The notes: a model not told the origin generated them from the letters alone. 42,142 nt of DNA from an uncultured Flavobacterium sp. (GCF_947632075.1 NZ_CANRNX010000012.1:1-42142), one strand, 5' to 3'; positions 27,002 through 36,637 are shown, counted from the stretch's first letter. Program-made: numbers and translations.

Positions 27002-28030
27002 ATGAGCTTTTCTAAAATTTTAATCGATTGGTATTCTCTAAACAAAAGAAATCTACCTTGGAGGAATACTACAAATCCTTACCATATTTGGCTTTCTGAA
27101 ATAATTCTTCAACAAACAAGAGTTAACCAAGGTTTACCCTATTTCGAAGCTTTTATTTCAAACTTTCCAACAATAAGCGATTTAGCAAACGCTTCTGAAG
27201 ATGAAGTTTTAAAACTTTGGCAAGGCTTAGGGTATTATTCCAGAGCTCGAAATTTACATACAACAGCAAAATTTATTTCTGCAAATTTAAACGGTTTTTT
27301 TCCAAAACAATACAAAGAACTCATAAAATTAAAAGGAATTGGTCCATATACAGCGGCAGCTATAGCTTCATTTGCATATAAAGAAGAAATTGCTGTGGTT
27401 GATGGCAATGTTTTTCGAGTAATTTCTCGTTATTTCGGGATATTTGATGACATTTCAACAGCAAGAACCCGAACGCTTTTTCAAAATTTAGCAAATGAAT
27501 TAATCTGCAATTCGCAACCAGATATTTTTAACCAAGCAATTATGGACTTTGGCGCATTACAATGCATTCCCAAAAACCCAGACTGCTTAAACTGTGTTTT
27601 TCAAGAAAGTTGTTACGCATTCCGAAACAATAAAATTACAGATTTACCTATAAAATTATCTAAAACTAAAGTCAGCAATCGTTTTCTAAATTTTCTTATA
27701 TATAAAGATAAACATAATTTTACAATTTTAGAGCAACGTACAGAAAAAGGAATTTGGCAAAATCTATATCAATTCCCTGTAATTGAAACTTCTAAAACAA
27801 CATCTTTAAAGGAAATTGAATCGATTTTAAACAATAAAGAGGCAAAAATTACAAAACTGAATTTTGAAGAAATCATTCATAAACTATCACATCAAAAGCT
27901 TCATATTAATTTTTGGGAAATAAACTTAAATGAAATTTTAGATGATCGAAAAATTGCAGTCGATGAATTAGGTAAATTTGCGTTTCCAATTGTACTTTGG
28001 AATTTTATAAAAACGCATTATGAAATCTAA
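27002..28030 (+). CDS. mutY: A/G-specific adenine glycosylase
   Basis: MutY removes adenine mispaired with 8-oxoguanine. The 342-residue protein has catalytic Glu33 (WLSEIILQQT), the helix-hairpin-helix GIGPYTAAAIASFA, and catalytic Asp134 (VVDGNVFRV). The [4Fe-4S] ligands are C188-x6-C195-x2-C198-x5-C204. A C-terminal NUDIX-like 8-oxoG recognition region follows (about 225-335). The start at 27002 fits the family. Confidence 0.95.
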   Translation: MSFSKILIDWYSLNKRNLPWRNTTNPYHIWLSEIILQQTRVNQGLPYFEAFISNFPTISDLANASEDEVLKLWQGLGYYSRARNLHTTAKFISANLNGFFPKQYKELIKLKGIGPYTAAAIASFAYKEEIAVVDGNVFRVISRYFGIFDDISTARTRTLFQNLANELICNSQPDIFNQAIMDFGALQCIPKNPDCLNCVFQESCYAFRNNKITDLPIKLSKTKVSNRFLNFLIYKDKHNFTILEQRTEKGIWQNLYQFPVIETSKTTSLKEIESILNNKEAKITKLNFEEIIHKLSHQKLHINFWEINLNEILDDRKIAVDELGKFAFPIVLWNFIKTHYEI

Positions 28031-28041
28031 AAATCATTTTT

Positions 28042-28049
28042 TATATTTG
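28042..28049 (+). promoter_or_regulatory. ssb -7 box (TATATTTG)
   Basis: A full consensus match 16 nt before the ssb ATG. It probably drives ssb-gldE-gldD, since the gaps between those genes are short or negative. Confidence 0.65.
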
Positions 28050-28065
28050 AAATATTTCACAAACT

Positions 28066-28515
28066 ATGCACGGAACATTAAATAAAGTTACATTAATTGG
28101 CCATTTAGGCGACGAAGTTAAAATGCATTATTTTGAAGGCGGAAATTGTATTGCCCGTTTTTCAATTGCTACAAACGAAATTTACATAAACAAAACTACA
28201 AACGAGAAAATAACTTCGACCGAATGGCATAATTTAGTTGTAAGAAATAAAGCCGCAGAATTATGTGAAAAATATCTTTCTAAAGGAGATAAAATTTACG
28301 TTGAAGGTAAAATTAGAACCCGTCAATGGCAAACAGAAGACGGAATTACCAAACATACAACAGAAATTCAGGTAACAGAATTTATATTTTTTAATACAAA
28401 AAAAGATATTGACGGTAAAAACAAAAGTTTAAAACACACTGTAGAAGATAAATTAGCAGACTTTGAAGTTCCTAAAATATCTGACATGGAAAATTTAGAC
28501 AATTTACCTTTTTAA
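28066..28515 (+). CDS. ssb: single-stranded DNA-binding protein
   Basis: The 149-residue protein has an N-terminal OB fold (LNKVTLIGHLGDEVKMHY, then FSIATNE, TEWHNLVVRNKAAEL, GDKIYVEGKIRTRQW). A short acidic tail ends DNLPF, the tip that recruits replication and repair partners. It lies between mutY and gldE, a common flavobacterial order. Confidence 0.94.
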   Translation: MHGTLNKVTLIGHLGDEVKMHYFEGGNCIARFSIATNEIYINKTTNEKITSTEWHNLVVRNKAAELCEKYLSKGDKIYVEGKIRTRQWQTEDGITKHTTEIQVTEFIFFNTKKDIDGKNKSLKHTVEDKLADFEVPKISDMENLDNLPF

Positions 28516-28538
28516 TGTTTAACTTAAATCAATAAAAA

Positions 28539-29852
28539 TTGGACCCAGAACCCGCCCGATTATTTTTAGAAAACTCCTTAACTATACCTATTTTAGCAAT
28601 TTTTAATTTGCTAACATTGGCTTTAATTGCCTTAATTTCAAGTGCAGAAGTTGCTTACTTTTCAACTTCAAAGCAAAAAATTGAAAGTTTACTTGATAAA
28701 TTTCCTAAACAAGCTAATTTATATCAAAAACTTTTAGAACGCCCAGCAAAATTACAAGCAACATTAAATTTAAGTTCTGTAATTTTTAAAATTCTTTTTA
28801 TTTTCAGTGTAATCGAAATTAAAATTCATTTTTTAGACTACAATCTAAACTCAAGTTTATCATATTTATCAACTTTTATATTTCTTCTTTTCGGAATTCT
28901 TTTTTTTGGAGAAATTTTCCCAAGAATGTACGCATATCGAAATGTGAATTCGTTTATAAAATCAAGTGTAAATACCATTTATTTTTTAGATTTAATTTTC
29001 TATCCAATCGCTCTACCAATTCAAAAAACGAGTCAATTTATTAGCAACAAGCTTTCTAAAAATGAAGATGATTTTTCTGTAGAACAGCTTTCTCAAGCTT
29101 TAGAAATGACTGATTACAGTGATACTTCTGAAGAAGAACAAAAAATTCTGGAAGGAATTGCATCTTTTGGTTTAACAGAAGTTTCGCAGGTTATGACTCC
29201 AAGAATTGATATTTTTGCCATTAGTACGAACGAAAGCTTAACTGAAATTCTTCCCAAAATTATTGAGAACGGTTATTCTCGAATTCCTGTTTACAACGAA
29301 AACATTGATGAGGTTGCAGGAATTTTATTCATTAAAGATTTGATTCCACATTTAAATAAAAAATTCTTTAATTGGAAAACACTTCTTCGCGAAGCTTATT
29401 TTATTCCAGAAACCAAAAAATTAGACGACTTACTTAAAGATTTTCAGACTCAAAAAAATCATTTAGCAATTGTTGTTGATGAATTTGGAGAAACTGCTGG
29501 AATTATTACTTTAGAAGATATTTTAGAAGAAATTGTTGGTGAAATCACAGATGAATTTGACGAAGATGAAAACATGTTTGTTAAGTTGAATGAGAATAAT
29601 TATCTGTTCGACGGTAAAATTTCAATGAAAGACTTCTACAGAATTGTTCCCGTAAATGAAGATGAATTTGAATCCTTTAGAAAAGAAGCCGAATCGTTAG
29701 CCGGTTTTATCTTAGAACAATCTGAAAATTTCCCTAAAGTAAACGATGTAATTTCATTCGCAAACTGTAAATTTACCATTATTCAAGTGAATAAACGTAG
29801 ATTGCAACAAATTAGAGTTACTATTGATCATCATCATGAAAAAAATAAATAA
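28539..29852 (+). CDS. gldE: gliding-motility-associated protein GldE (CNNM/CBS, CorC-like)
   Basis: The 437-residue membrane protein has an N-terminal CNNM-type transmembrane domain (helices at about 15-40, 75-95, 105-130, 140-160). A CBS pair follows (about 205-330: VMTPRIDIFAI, GYSRIPVYNENIDEVAGIL, VDEFGETAGIITLEDILEEIVGE), and then a CorC_HlyC C-terminal domain. GldE supports GldD and gliding/type IX secretion. The start is TTG at 28539: no ATG occurs in frame for well over 100 codons, and the MDPEP opening resembles GldE. It overlaps gldD by 17 nt. Confidence 0.9.
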   Translation: MDPEPARLFLENSLTIPILAIFNLLTLALIALISSAEVAYFSTSKQKIESLLDKFPKQANLYQKLLERPAKLQATLNLSSVIFKILFIFSVIEIKIHFLDYNLNSSLSYLSTFIFLLFGILFFGEIFPRMYAYRNVNSFIKSSVNTIYFLDLIFYPIALPIQKTSQFISNKLSKNEDDFSVEQLSQALEMTDYSDTSEEEQKILEGIASFGLTEVSQVMTPRIDIFAISTNESLTEILPKIIENGYSRIPVYNENIDEVAGILFIKDLIPHLNKKFFNWKTLLREAYFIPETKKLDDLLKDFQTQKNHLAIVVDEFGETAGIITLEDILEEIVGEITDEFDEDENMFVKLNENNYLFDGKISMKDFYRIVPVNEDEFESFRKEAESLAGFILEQSENFPKVNDVISFANCKFTIIQVNKRRLQQIRVTIDHHHEKNK

Positions 29853-30399
29853 ATCGGTTTTAATATTGAGCTTTACTTCCCTATTCTTAGTAAGCTGTAA
29901 TAAAGAAGTAACACCAAAACCAGACGGATTTTTAAGTTTAGAATATCCAAAACCTGAATATAAAATTAATCAAGAGGCTGATGCGTTTTCATTTGATAAA
30001 AACGAAATTAGTTTTATTGAGTATGAAAATAAAAACGCATTTAAAATTCAATATCCTGATTTAAAAGCAACCATTTACATTAACTACAAACCTGTAGAAA
30101 ATAATTTGAATAAGCTTTTAAAAGATGCGCAAAAACTTACTTACGACCACACTATAAAAGCTGATGCTATTTCTGAACAGGTTTTTGTAAATCCTGAAAA
30201 TAAAGTTTACGGAATGCTTTATGAAGTTGAAGGAAATGCAGCAACTAACGTTCAATTTTACGCGACTGATAGCGTAAAAAATTTCATGGTAGGTTCTTTA
30301 TACTTTTATACAAAACCAAATTACGACTCAATATATCCAGCTGCAAATTATGTTAAGGAAGATATTAGAAGAATTATGGAATCAATTCAGTGGAAATAA
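29836..30399 (+). CDS. gldD: gliding motility lipoprotein GldD
   Basis: The 187-residue lipoprotein has a signal peptide ending in the lipobox LVSC, followed by NKEVTPKPDGFLSLEYPKPEY, typical of GldD. GldD is required for gliding and type IX secretion in flavobacteria. The ATG at 29836 is chosen so the signal peptide starts MKKINKS. It begins inside the end of gldE, indicating coupled translation. Confidence 0.92.
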   Translation: MKKINKSVLILSFTSLFLVSCNKEVTPKPDGFLSLEYPKPEYKINQEADAFSFDKNEISFIEYENKNAFKIQYPDLKATIYINYKPVENNLNKLLKDAQKLTYDHTIKADAISEQVFVNPENKVYGMLYEVEGNAATNVQFYATDSVKNFMVGSLYFYTKPNYDSIYPAANYVKEDIRRIMESIQWK

Positions 30400-30460
30400 T
30401 ATTACAATTATTTCTACCAAACTGTTAGCAACAATATTTTTTTTTTATAAAATTAAAACA

Positions 30461-30485
30461 AGCATATTTCAAATTGAAATATGCT
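30461..30485. terminator. terminator between gldD and the AsmA-like gene
   Basis: A 10-bp stem, AGCATATTTC with GAAATATGCT, has a 5-nt loop. It is flanked by AAAAC and GTTTT, which extend it with one mismatch. It lies between convergent genes and can serve both strands. Confidence 0.8.
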
Positions 30486-30492
30486 CGTTTTA

Positions 30493-33400
30493 CTATTCTG
30501 ACTCATCGGTAGCTTGCACTTCTTCTAACGATTTTTTATAATTTTCATAATCTGCGTCAGATTCTTCCAAAGGCTCTTCACTTTGCTGGCCTAATTTAAG
30601 TTTCATATCATCAGAAGTTCCTGTTATAGCAATAGGTATTCCAATAATTCCAAACGGCGGTAAACCCAATCTAAAACCCAAATTCATTCGACCGTCTAAA
30701 GTAACTTGACCTTGAATTTTTGGTCTAAACCAACCAATTTTAAACTTGGTTGGCTCAATTGTAATAACATTATTTTTAATTGTTGTTTTAATATCAATTT
30801 TACTTGTTTTGGCATCATGAAGTGCTTCGAAAGAAGTTTCTTCAGAAACAGCATTAAACAATTTAAATCCTTTAAATTGAATGTCTTCAAGAGTTAAAAC
30901 ACCACCACCTTCAATAGATTTCATTTTAGGTTTCATATCGTCATTTAAAACACCAGAAAGTGAATAATCTAACGAAACTGTTCCAAACACGTTTTTAGCA
31001 GCTGATGCCAATTCTCTAAAAATAGTTATTTCGTTATAAGCTTTTTGAATATCGAAATCTTTAGCCTGAATTGTATAACTAAATTTTGCCATTCTTGGTG
31101 AAATTGGTTGATAAGAACCATTCATTCCAAAACTACTTCCTATCAAATTAAACTTGGTATCATTTAAAAGAACCTTTCCTTTATCTAAAGAAAGATTTCC
31201 TTTAAAATCGGTTAATTTAATACCTTCGAAATAAACTTGTTTTGCAACAGCATTTAATCCAATATTAAAATTTTCGGGAATTAAAATAACACCTGACGAA
31301 GAACTTTTTTTTGAGGCATTAGAAACCGTTGCTGGGTTTGAATTAAATGCCATAAAATCATCTATATTGATTTTAGTTGTTTCAATGTTAACATTTCCGC
31401 TTAAAAGCGCATTTTCCTTCAATGCAAAATTCACGTAATTAGATAGACTTCCGGTTACTTTAAAATTGTTTGATGCATATTTTACATTGATATTATCTAA
31501 TATGATTTTTTCACGTTGAAACTTTAATTTTCCATCTTGAATAATAAAACTATTAGGAAACAATTCTGCATCTAAATAAATGTTATGAAGGTCTATAAAA
31601 CCACGATTTCTAACGGTTGCAGGATCCGATGAGTTTCCTCTTCCGAACACATTCATATCTGCTTTTATCAAACCGTTTACATTATAACCTTTGATTGCAA
31701 AAACTTGATAAATTTTATTTAAATCTAAAGTTCCTTTTGAATTAATTTTATAAGTTAAGTTATTAAAATTATACAAATCGGCATCAATCTTAAATTCTTC
31801 ACCTGCCAATTTAAATGAAATAGGAAGTACTTCTACTCGTAAATCATTAATTGAACCTTTAGAAGAAGATACTTTCAATTCTACATCGATTTCTTCAATC
31901 GGAAGTTCAGGAATGTCTGTATATTGCAAAAATCCATTATCTAATTTCACATACGAATCACTAACAGGGAAAATATTTTTGTTAGGTTCGTAAGTTCCGT
32001 TTGCTTTAAAGTCAATAAACAAATCGCCTTTTACGTTAAAAGATTCTACTGGATAAATAGAAGTTAAGTCGGCTAAATTTAAATCGGCCTTTAAATTTGT
32101 ATTTAACTTATAATTATAAAGATTTTCAATTTGAACAAAACCATTAATAAAATTATCACCTGCTTTAGCTTTAATTTGACTAAAGTTTATTGAAGTATTT
32201 TCAAGAATTTCATCTGTATTTAAAATTTCTAAATCTGCAAAAATTTGTTCAACTGCCAATGGTAAATCTTTCATTTTGAAATATCCATCAGTTAATTTAG
32301 ATTTTAGATTAATTTTAGGAATTGAAGCAATATAAGATTGTTCTTTTCCGCGAATACCAACTTTTTTAACATCAGTTTGATAACTTCCATCAACAGTTGC
32401 CTGAATATCTAAGAATCCTTTCATATCAAAAGCAGATAAACCAGCAGCTTCTTTTAGATATGCAAGATTTAATTTCGTTTGTAATTGCGCCTGAACCGTT
32501 AAAGGTGAAACAAAATTTAAATTCCCTTTAGCAAAACCATCTGCTAAATTAAAATTGAAATCAGATATTTGAACATCTATTTTTTCAGGATTTAAGTCAG
32601 GAAGAATAATATTTGATTTGATATTTAAGTTTTTAATAGGGTGAGCAGAATTTTGATAATTAACCAAACCTTCTGAAACCGATAACTTCAATTGCATGGT
32701 TGGATTCAAATTCAAATCTGTATTCATTTTTCCTTTTAAAGAAAATTCGAAAGAAGAAGTTCCTTCAATTTTAGTATCTCGATACCATTCTTGATATGCA
32801 GGCGGAACGATTGAAAATAAATCTGATAGTTGATTTTGTCTTGATAAAATCGTTAAGTTAAAGTCAATATCATTTTCTGGTAAATTAATTCCACCTACAA
32901 TTTCAAAAGGGAATTTTGCTAAGGTTAACGCATTCTTTTTAAAATTCAAACTTAATTTGTCAAGATTAATTTCGGTATTTAAATTACCTGACAACTCCTT
33001 TTTATCTATATAAACGTTATTGTCAAACGTAAAAAAAACTTCTTGAATTTTTGTATTCGCTTCTAAAGCTAATATATTTTCAATGAAAGAAATCGATCCG
33101 TTGTAGTTTAAATTATTTGCTTTAAATGCAATTTTATTCTTTTGATCTTCAAAAACAATATTTGTGTTTTTTATTATAATTTTTTCAAATTCTAAATTGA
33201 CAGATGAATCATCTTTCGGAGTTTCATCGTTAGAAATTAAAATATCATAATTAGAATTTCCTAAAGAATCAGATTTTATGTTTACTACCGCATCGGAAAG
33301 ATACAATCGATTAAATGAAATTTTTTCACCTAATAAACTAAACAAATCAATTCCTAAAGCAATTTCATTTGCTTTAATTATATTTTGATTTGGAAAAACT

Positions 33401-33654
33401 GACGAAGCTGCAATTTTAGAATCTTCTAACCCAACTGTTAAGTTCGGAAAATGAGTAAAGAAAGATATATTAAGTTCTTTAAAATCAACTTCAGATTTTA
33501 CATATTCTTTGGTTATTTTGCTAACAGCTTCAGATACAACATCTTTAAACAAAAAAGGTAAAACATACAATAAGGCAGCTGTACTTCCAAGTACAATTCC
33601 TGATATTTTAACTACTTTAAAAATTTTTAGATTCGATTTTTTAGGTAAATTCAT
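30493..33654 (-). CDS. AsmA-like large envelope protein
   Basis: The 1053-residue protein has one N-terminal membrane helix (about 14-36) and then a very long beta-rich region with repeated strand pairs. An AsmA-like C-terminal region follows (about 850-1000, with LEDIQFKGFKL and GQVTLDGRMNLGFRLGLPPFGI). Such proteins are thought to bridge the periplasm and move phospholipids to the outer membrane, which is family knowledge, not shown here. The C-terminus is acidic and Glu-rich. It has its own promoter box and terminators on both sides. Confidence 0.85.
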   Translation of the reverse strand: MNLPKKSNLKIFKVVKISGIVLGSTAALLYVLPFLFKDVVSEAVSKITKEYVKSEVDFKELNISFFTHFPNLTVGLEDSKIAASSVFPNQNIIKANEIALGIDLFSLLGEKISFNRLYLSDAVVNIKSDSLGNSNYDILISNDETPKDDSSVNLEFEKIIIKNTNIVFEDQKNKIAFKANNLNYNGSISFIENILALEANTKIQEVFFTFDNNVYIDKKELSGNLNTEINLDKLSLNFKKNALTLAKFPFEIVGGINLPENDIDFNLTILSRQNQLSDLFSIVPPAYQEWYRDTKIEGTSSFEFSLKGKMNTDLNLNPTMQLKLSVSEGLVNYQNSAHPIKNLNIKSNIILPDLNPEKIDVQISDFNFNLADGFAKGNLNFVSPLTVQAQLQTKLNLAYLKEAAGLSAFDMKGFLDIQATVDGSYQTDVKKVGIRGKEQSYIASIPKINLKSKLTDGYFKMKDLPLAVEQIFADLEILNTDEILENTSINFSQIKAKAGDNFINGFVQIENLYNYKLNTNLKADLNLADLTSIYPVESFNVKGDLFIDFKANGTYEPNKNIFPVSDSYVKLDNGFLQYTDIPELPIEEIDVELKVSSSKGSINDLRVEVLPISFKLAGEEFKIDADLYNFNNLTYKINSKGTLDLNKIYQVFAIKGYNVNGLIKADMNVFGRGNSSDPATVRNRGFIDLHNIYLDAELFPNSFIIQDGKLKFQREKIILDNINVKYASNNFKVTGSLSNYVNFALKENALLSGNVNIETTKINIDDFMAFNSNPATVSNASKKSSSSGVILIPENFNIGLNAVAKQVYFEGIKLTDFKGNLSLDKGKVLLNDTKFNLIGSSFGMNGSYQPISPRMAKFSYTIQAKDFDIQKAYNEITIFRELASAAKNVFGTVSLDYSLSGVLNDDMKPKMKSIEGGGVLTLEDIQFKGFKLFNAVSEETSFEALHDAKTSKIDIKTTIKNNVITIEPTKFKIGWFRPKIQGQVTLDGRMNLGFRLGLPPFGIIGIPIAITGTSDDMKLKLGQQSEEPLEESDADYENYKKSLEEVQATDESE

Positions 33655-33671
33655 AAAAAAATATAAAAAAG

Positions 33672-33679
33672 CAAAGATA
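33672..33679 (-). promoter_or_regulatory. -7 box (TATCTTTG, reverse) of the AsmA-like gene
   Basis: A full TAnnTTTG match lies 17 nt upstream of the start at 33654 on the reverse strand. Confidence 0.6.
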
Positions 33680-33714
33680 CACTTCGTTTATATTCTAATT
33701 AACAATAATCCATA

Positions 33715-33751
33715 AAAAAACTCCAAAACATAATTTGTTTTGGAGTTTTTT
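33715..33751 (-). terminator. terminator of the frameshifted membrane gene
   Basis: A 16-bp stem, AAAAAACTCCAAAACA with TGTTTTGGAGTTTTTT, has a 5-nt loop. It begins 1 bp after the stop of the gene at 33753 and separates it from the AsmA-like gene on the same strand. Confidence 0.9.
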
Positions 33752-34756
33752 ACTAGTTTACTTTTAGTTCACTAAAGCCTTTAAAGCCTTCTTCCAAACC
33801 TGCTTCGTTTGTTTCAGGTAAGATTTCAGAGAATTTAGTTATATTTCTAAAATTTCTATTTATTAACGTATCAATATCCCTTTCTTCTAATTTATCATAC
33901 TTATTAAAAAATTGAATAATATCTGCTTGAACAGCTTCATTTCTTTCTGCTTTTTTGATGTAAGAAATATAGTTACCTTTTGGATTCATTACAACATTAA
34001 TTAAATTGGCCATCCCTAAAATTACAACAACAGTAATTGAAATTATTTTAACTATAGAATCTGATCCCGTCCAACCTTTAGAACTAATAACAAAAACGCA
34101 CAAAGCCATTAAAGCTGTAAAAACCAAAATTACAATTATTAAACTTTGATAAAAAGCAAAATACTTAATTCCTTTTTCTAAACAATACTCCAAACTCTGA
34201 TTAGTTATATTATATTGATTTTGAATAATATAAGCTTTGTTTTTACGATATGTTTCTAAACTTACTTCGTTTTTATATTTCGTTTCTTTTAAACTTTTTA
34301 GATCCAGAATATTCTTTTCAAGCGTAGCCAATGTAACTATCTCTTTGTCATAAATATCTTTTTCTTCTATTAGATATTTAAATAAAAAATTTTTAGGATT
34401 CGAATCTTTTGGATTGTAAACAAGTTTAGGATCTTTTATATATTTTTCTAATTCATTTTTAGTAATTTCCTCGTCGTTAAATTTATATTTATTACTATTA
34501 AAAGTTAATACAAGAGAGTCGTTTTTTCTTTTAATCCCATTTCTTTTAAAAGTTTCATCAAACTTAAAAGAAAGATTATAATAATCTAGTTTCTCGATTT
34601 CTTTTTTTAATTTTTCTTTAACTGTTTCAACTTTAATAATAGAATCATTTATTTTTTGAATTTCAATATTTAATTTACCTTTTTCTTTTTCAAAAAAATC
34701 TTTAAAATCTAAATTTGGATTATCAAGAAGTTTTTTAAAAATTTCATTTATTGATT

Positions 34757-34763
34757 CTTTTTT
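34757..34763 (-). other. slippery heptamer A AAA AAG at the second frameshift
   Basis: In the zero frame the codons are GTA AAA AAG, followed by AAT CAA TAA. This is the X XXY YYZ arrangement used by E. coli dnaX for -1 frameshifting. Slipping one base back continues in the long downstream frame. A deleted A in the run would look the same. Confidence 0.5.
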
Positions 34764-34974
34764 ACTTCTAAAAGTGGTTCAATATATTTAGAAACTTCGT
34801 TTTTTAAATCTCCGCTTCCATTACTTAAAACAGAATCAATTTTTTTAGCCATATCTTCTCGAACTTCACTTGGACGCTTAGGAACTTCACCCATATTGGC
34901 ACGCATCATCTCAGATAAAAATTGATCTCCTTCCTTTTTAACTTCCATTAAATTTAAAGAATTAGACCAATACG

Positions 34975-34981
34975 AAAAAAA
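34975..34981 (-). other. T TTT TTT run at the first frameshift
   Basis: The zero frame reads CGT TTT TTT CGT. Slipping back one base gives TCG TAT TGG and joins the frame of the next segment in nine codons. A one-base contraction of the T run is the simple alternative. Confidence 0.45.
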
Positions 34982-35135
34982 CGAGATAAAAAAACTAATA
35001 AAGCAAAAACTGTAATATAAACAATTACGTTAAGTTTTAATTTTGTGATTTGTTTTTCATCATTTTTACTTTCAATAAGAAAAGTAATGTAGTTAATACT
35101 TTTATTATTCATAAGTTACTGTTTTTTTTAACTAA

Positions 35136-35143
35136 CAAAAATA
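35136..35143 (-). promoter_or_regulatory. -7 box (TATTTTTG, reverse) upstream of the frameshifted gene
   Basis: A full TAnnTTTG match lies 23 nt before the ATG at 35112. It indicates that the broken reading frames may still be transcribed. Confidence 0.5.
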
Positions 35144-35335
35144 TCTATTTAATATTTAAAAAAATTTATAATTTTTCTTTAAAATAAATAAACCGTAAAT
35201 TATTTGATTACTAAACCTATGTAATTTATAAAATTAATTATTTTTTATATTACAAAAGAAACTTATATCTTAAGTTTTATATATATATTTTTTAGTATCT
35301 TTATTTTAAGATTTCCATCATTTAAAAAAAAAAAT

Positions 35336-36418
35336 ATGATAACATTTAAAAGCATAGAAGAACTTCAAAATAAAGGAGATAACCAAATTGCACCGTTTGC
35401 TTGTACTTCTTTAACAGTTAAAGACACAAATAACAATGTTTATCACGGAAGAGGCATGGAGTTAACTTTCGGAGAAGGTTTATCGAGTCTTACTTTTTAC
35501 CCAAAAGGAACTACATTCCAACATCCTGCACCAGATAATTCTAAAGGTTTAGCATATACAGCTAAATATGCTATTATGGCAGTAACAACTCCTGTAAGCA
35601 TGTACGATCCAAAATGTGCGATGGAAGGAATCAATGACAGTGGTTTATCTTTCAGTTTAAACATGATGCCAGCTCCTCCTTTAAAAGATTTAACTTCTGA
35701 GCAATATCCTAATTCCGTGCCGTTTGCTTCATTCGGTGAATGGGCTTTGGCTAATTTTGCTACTGTAGAAGAATTAAAATCTGGAATTACAAATGGAGTT
35801 TCTTTTTGGTCTGAAGCTTTACAAATGTTAGGAGGCTTAAAAACTCCGTTCCATTTTGCTGTTTATGACAAAACAGGAGGAAGCATTATTGTTGAAGTAA
35901 AAGATGGTGCTCTTGTAATATACGACAATCCAACTGGAGTTATGACTAATGGCCCAGAATTTCCTTGGCATATTGAAAATTTAAACAACTATGCACACAT
36001 GACCAATGTAGAAACTGTTACAGGGCAAGTTGGTGAGATAAAACTAAGACAACCAGATAGCGGAATCGCAACAAGCGTTCTTCCGTCTTCTGCAACATCT
36101 GTAGGTCGTTTTGTTAAAGCTGTTTATTATTCAGCGTTTGCAAATAGAGTAGATAATCCAGACTTGCAAATTGCAGAATTAGGGCATATCATGAATAACT
36201 TTGACCGTCCGAAAAATATCACTAAAGAATTAGCTGCCGCTGCAAAACCAGATGGCACACCTGCTAAATACATGACAGAATTTACATTATGGATTGTATT
36301 AACGGACCTTTCAAGAGGTGAATTATACGTTCGTTTATACGACAGCTTAAACTACGTAAAATATACTTTTGATCAGTTTAAAGATAAAAACGAAGAGGTT
36401 TCTATCCAACTTAAGTAA
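35336..36418 (+). CDS. linear amide C-N hydrolase (choloylglycine hydrolase/penicillin acylase family)
   Basis: The 360-residue Ntn-type hydrolase has nucleophile Cys23 in ACTSLTVKD, followed by HGRGMEL (Arg) and later GINDSGLSFSLN, the usual substrate and oxyanion positions. Family members cleave bile-salt amides, penicillin V or acyl-homoserine lactones after the segment before Cys is removed. Here 22 residues precede Cys23. They are polar, with no Sec signal, so a cytoplasmic enzyme with a short propeptide is likely. The start follows an 11-A run. Only a weak -7 box (TATCTTTA, 35296-35303) is upstream. The substrate is unknown. Confidence 0.82.
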   Translation: MITFKSIEELQNKGDNQIAPFACTSLTVKDTNNNVYHGRGMELTFGEGLSSLTFYPKGTTFQHPAPDNSKGLAYTAKYAIMAVTTPVSMYDPKCAMEGINDSGLSFSLNMMPAPPLKDLTSEQYPNSVPFASFGEWALANFATVEELKSGITNGVSFWSEALQMLGGLKTPFHFAVYDKTGGSIIVEVKDGALVIYDNPTGVMTNGPEFPWHIENLNNYAHMTNVETVTGQVGEIKLRQPDSGIATSVLPSSATSVGRFVKAVYYSAFANRVDNPDLQIAELGHIMNNFDRPKNITKELAAAAKPDGTPAKYMTEFTLWIVLTDLSRGELYVRLYDSLNYVKYTFDQFKDKNEEVSIQLK

Positions 36419-36441
36419 TTTTTTTAAGTACAAAATATTTC

Positions 36442-36476
36442 AAACATCTGTTTTTAACAAAACAGATGTTTTTTTA
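36442..36476 (+). terminator. terminator after the amide hydrolase
   Basis: A 13-bp stem, AAACATCTGTTTT with AAAACAGATGTTT, has a TAAC loop followed by a T-run. It isolates the hydrolase from the cassette array. The region from here to 36801 has no gene. Its right half is the leader of cassette 1, and 36541-36637 is related to the sequence before cassette 2. Confidence 0.9.
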
Positions 36477-36637
36477 TATATAAAATAGAACATCTAATAT
36501 TTATCATATAAGCAAAACTAAACAAAAACAATAAATACGTTTAAGTTAAATTATTTACATTAATACAGATAATTTAATAAATTAAACAAAAGCAATATGT
36601 TAAATAATAACAAAAAACTTCTTTGTTTAAAGAAAAT

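Larger units (their letters stand above)
33753..35112 (-). pseudogene. membrane/coiled-coil protein split by two -1 frameshifts (decayed, recoded or mis-sequenced)
   Basis: Three consecutive frames make one coherent protein of about 453 residues. Part 1 (35112-34954; 52 residues before its stop) has a membrane helix at about 28-45. A -1 shift at T7 (34975-34981) would continue as SYWSNSLNL into part 2 (ATG at 34948; 66 residues before its stop). A second -1 shift at A AAA AAG (34757-34763) would enter part 3, open from 34757 to 33753 (334 residues) with no ATG, GTG or TTG until a TTG at 34331. Part 3 is Lys/Glu-rich, probably coiled coil, then two membrane helices and a C-terminal soluble tail. 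The family was not recognised. The gene keeps a promoter box and a strong terminator. Confidence 0.7.

Noticed and set aside
33753..34331. Stand-alone 192-residue gene starting at TTG 34331
   Set aside because: The frame stays open for 142 more codons upstream with coding-like Lys/Glu-rich sequence. The TTG is internal to a larger frameshifted gene.
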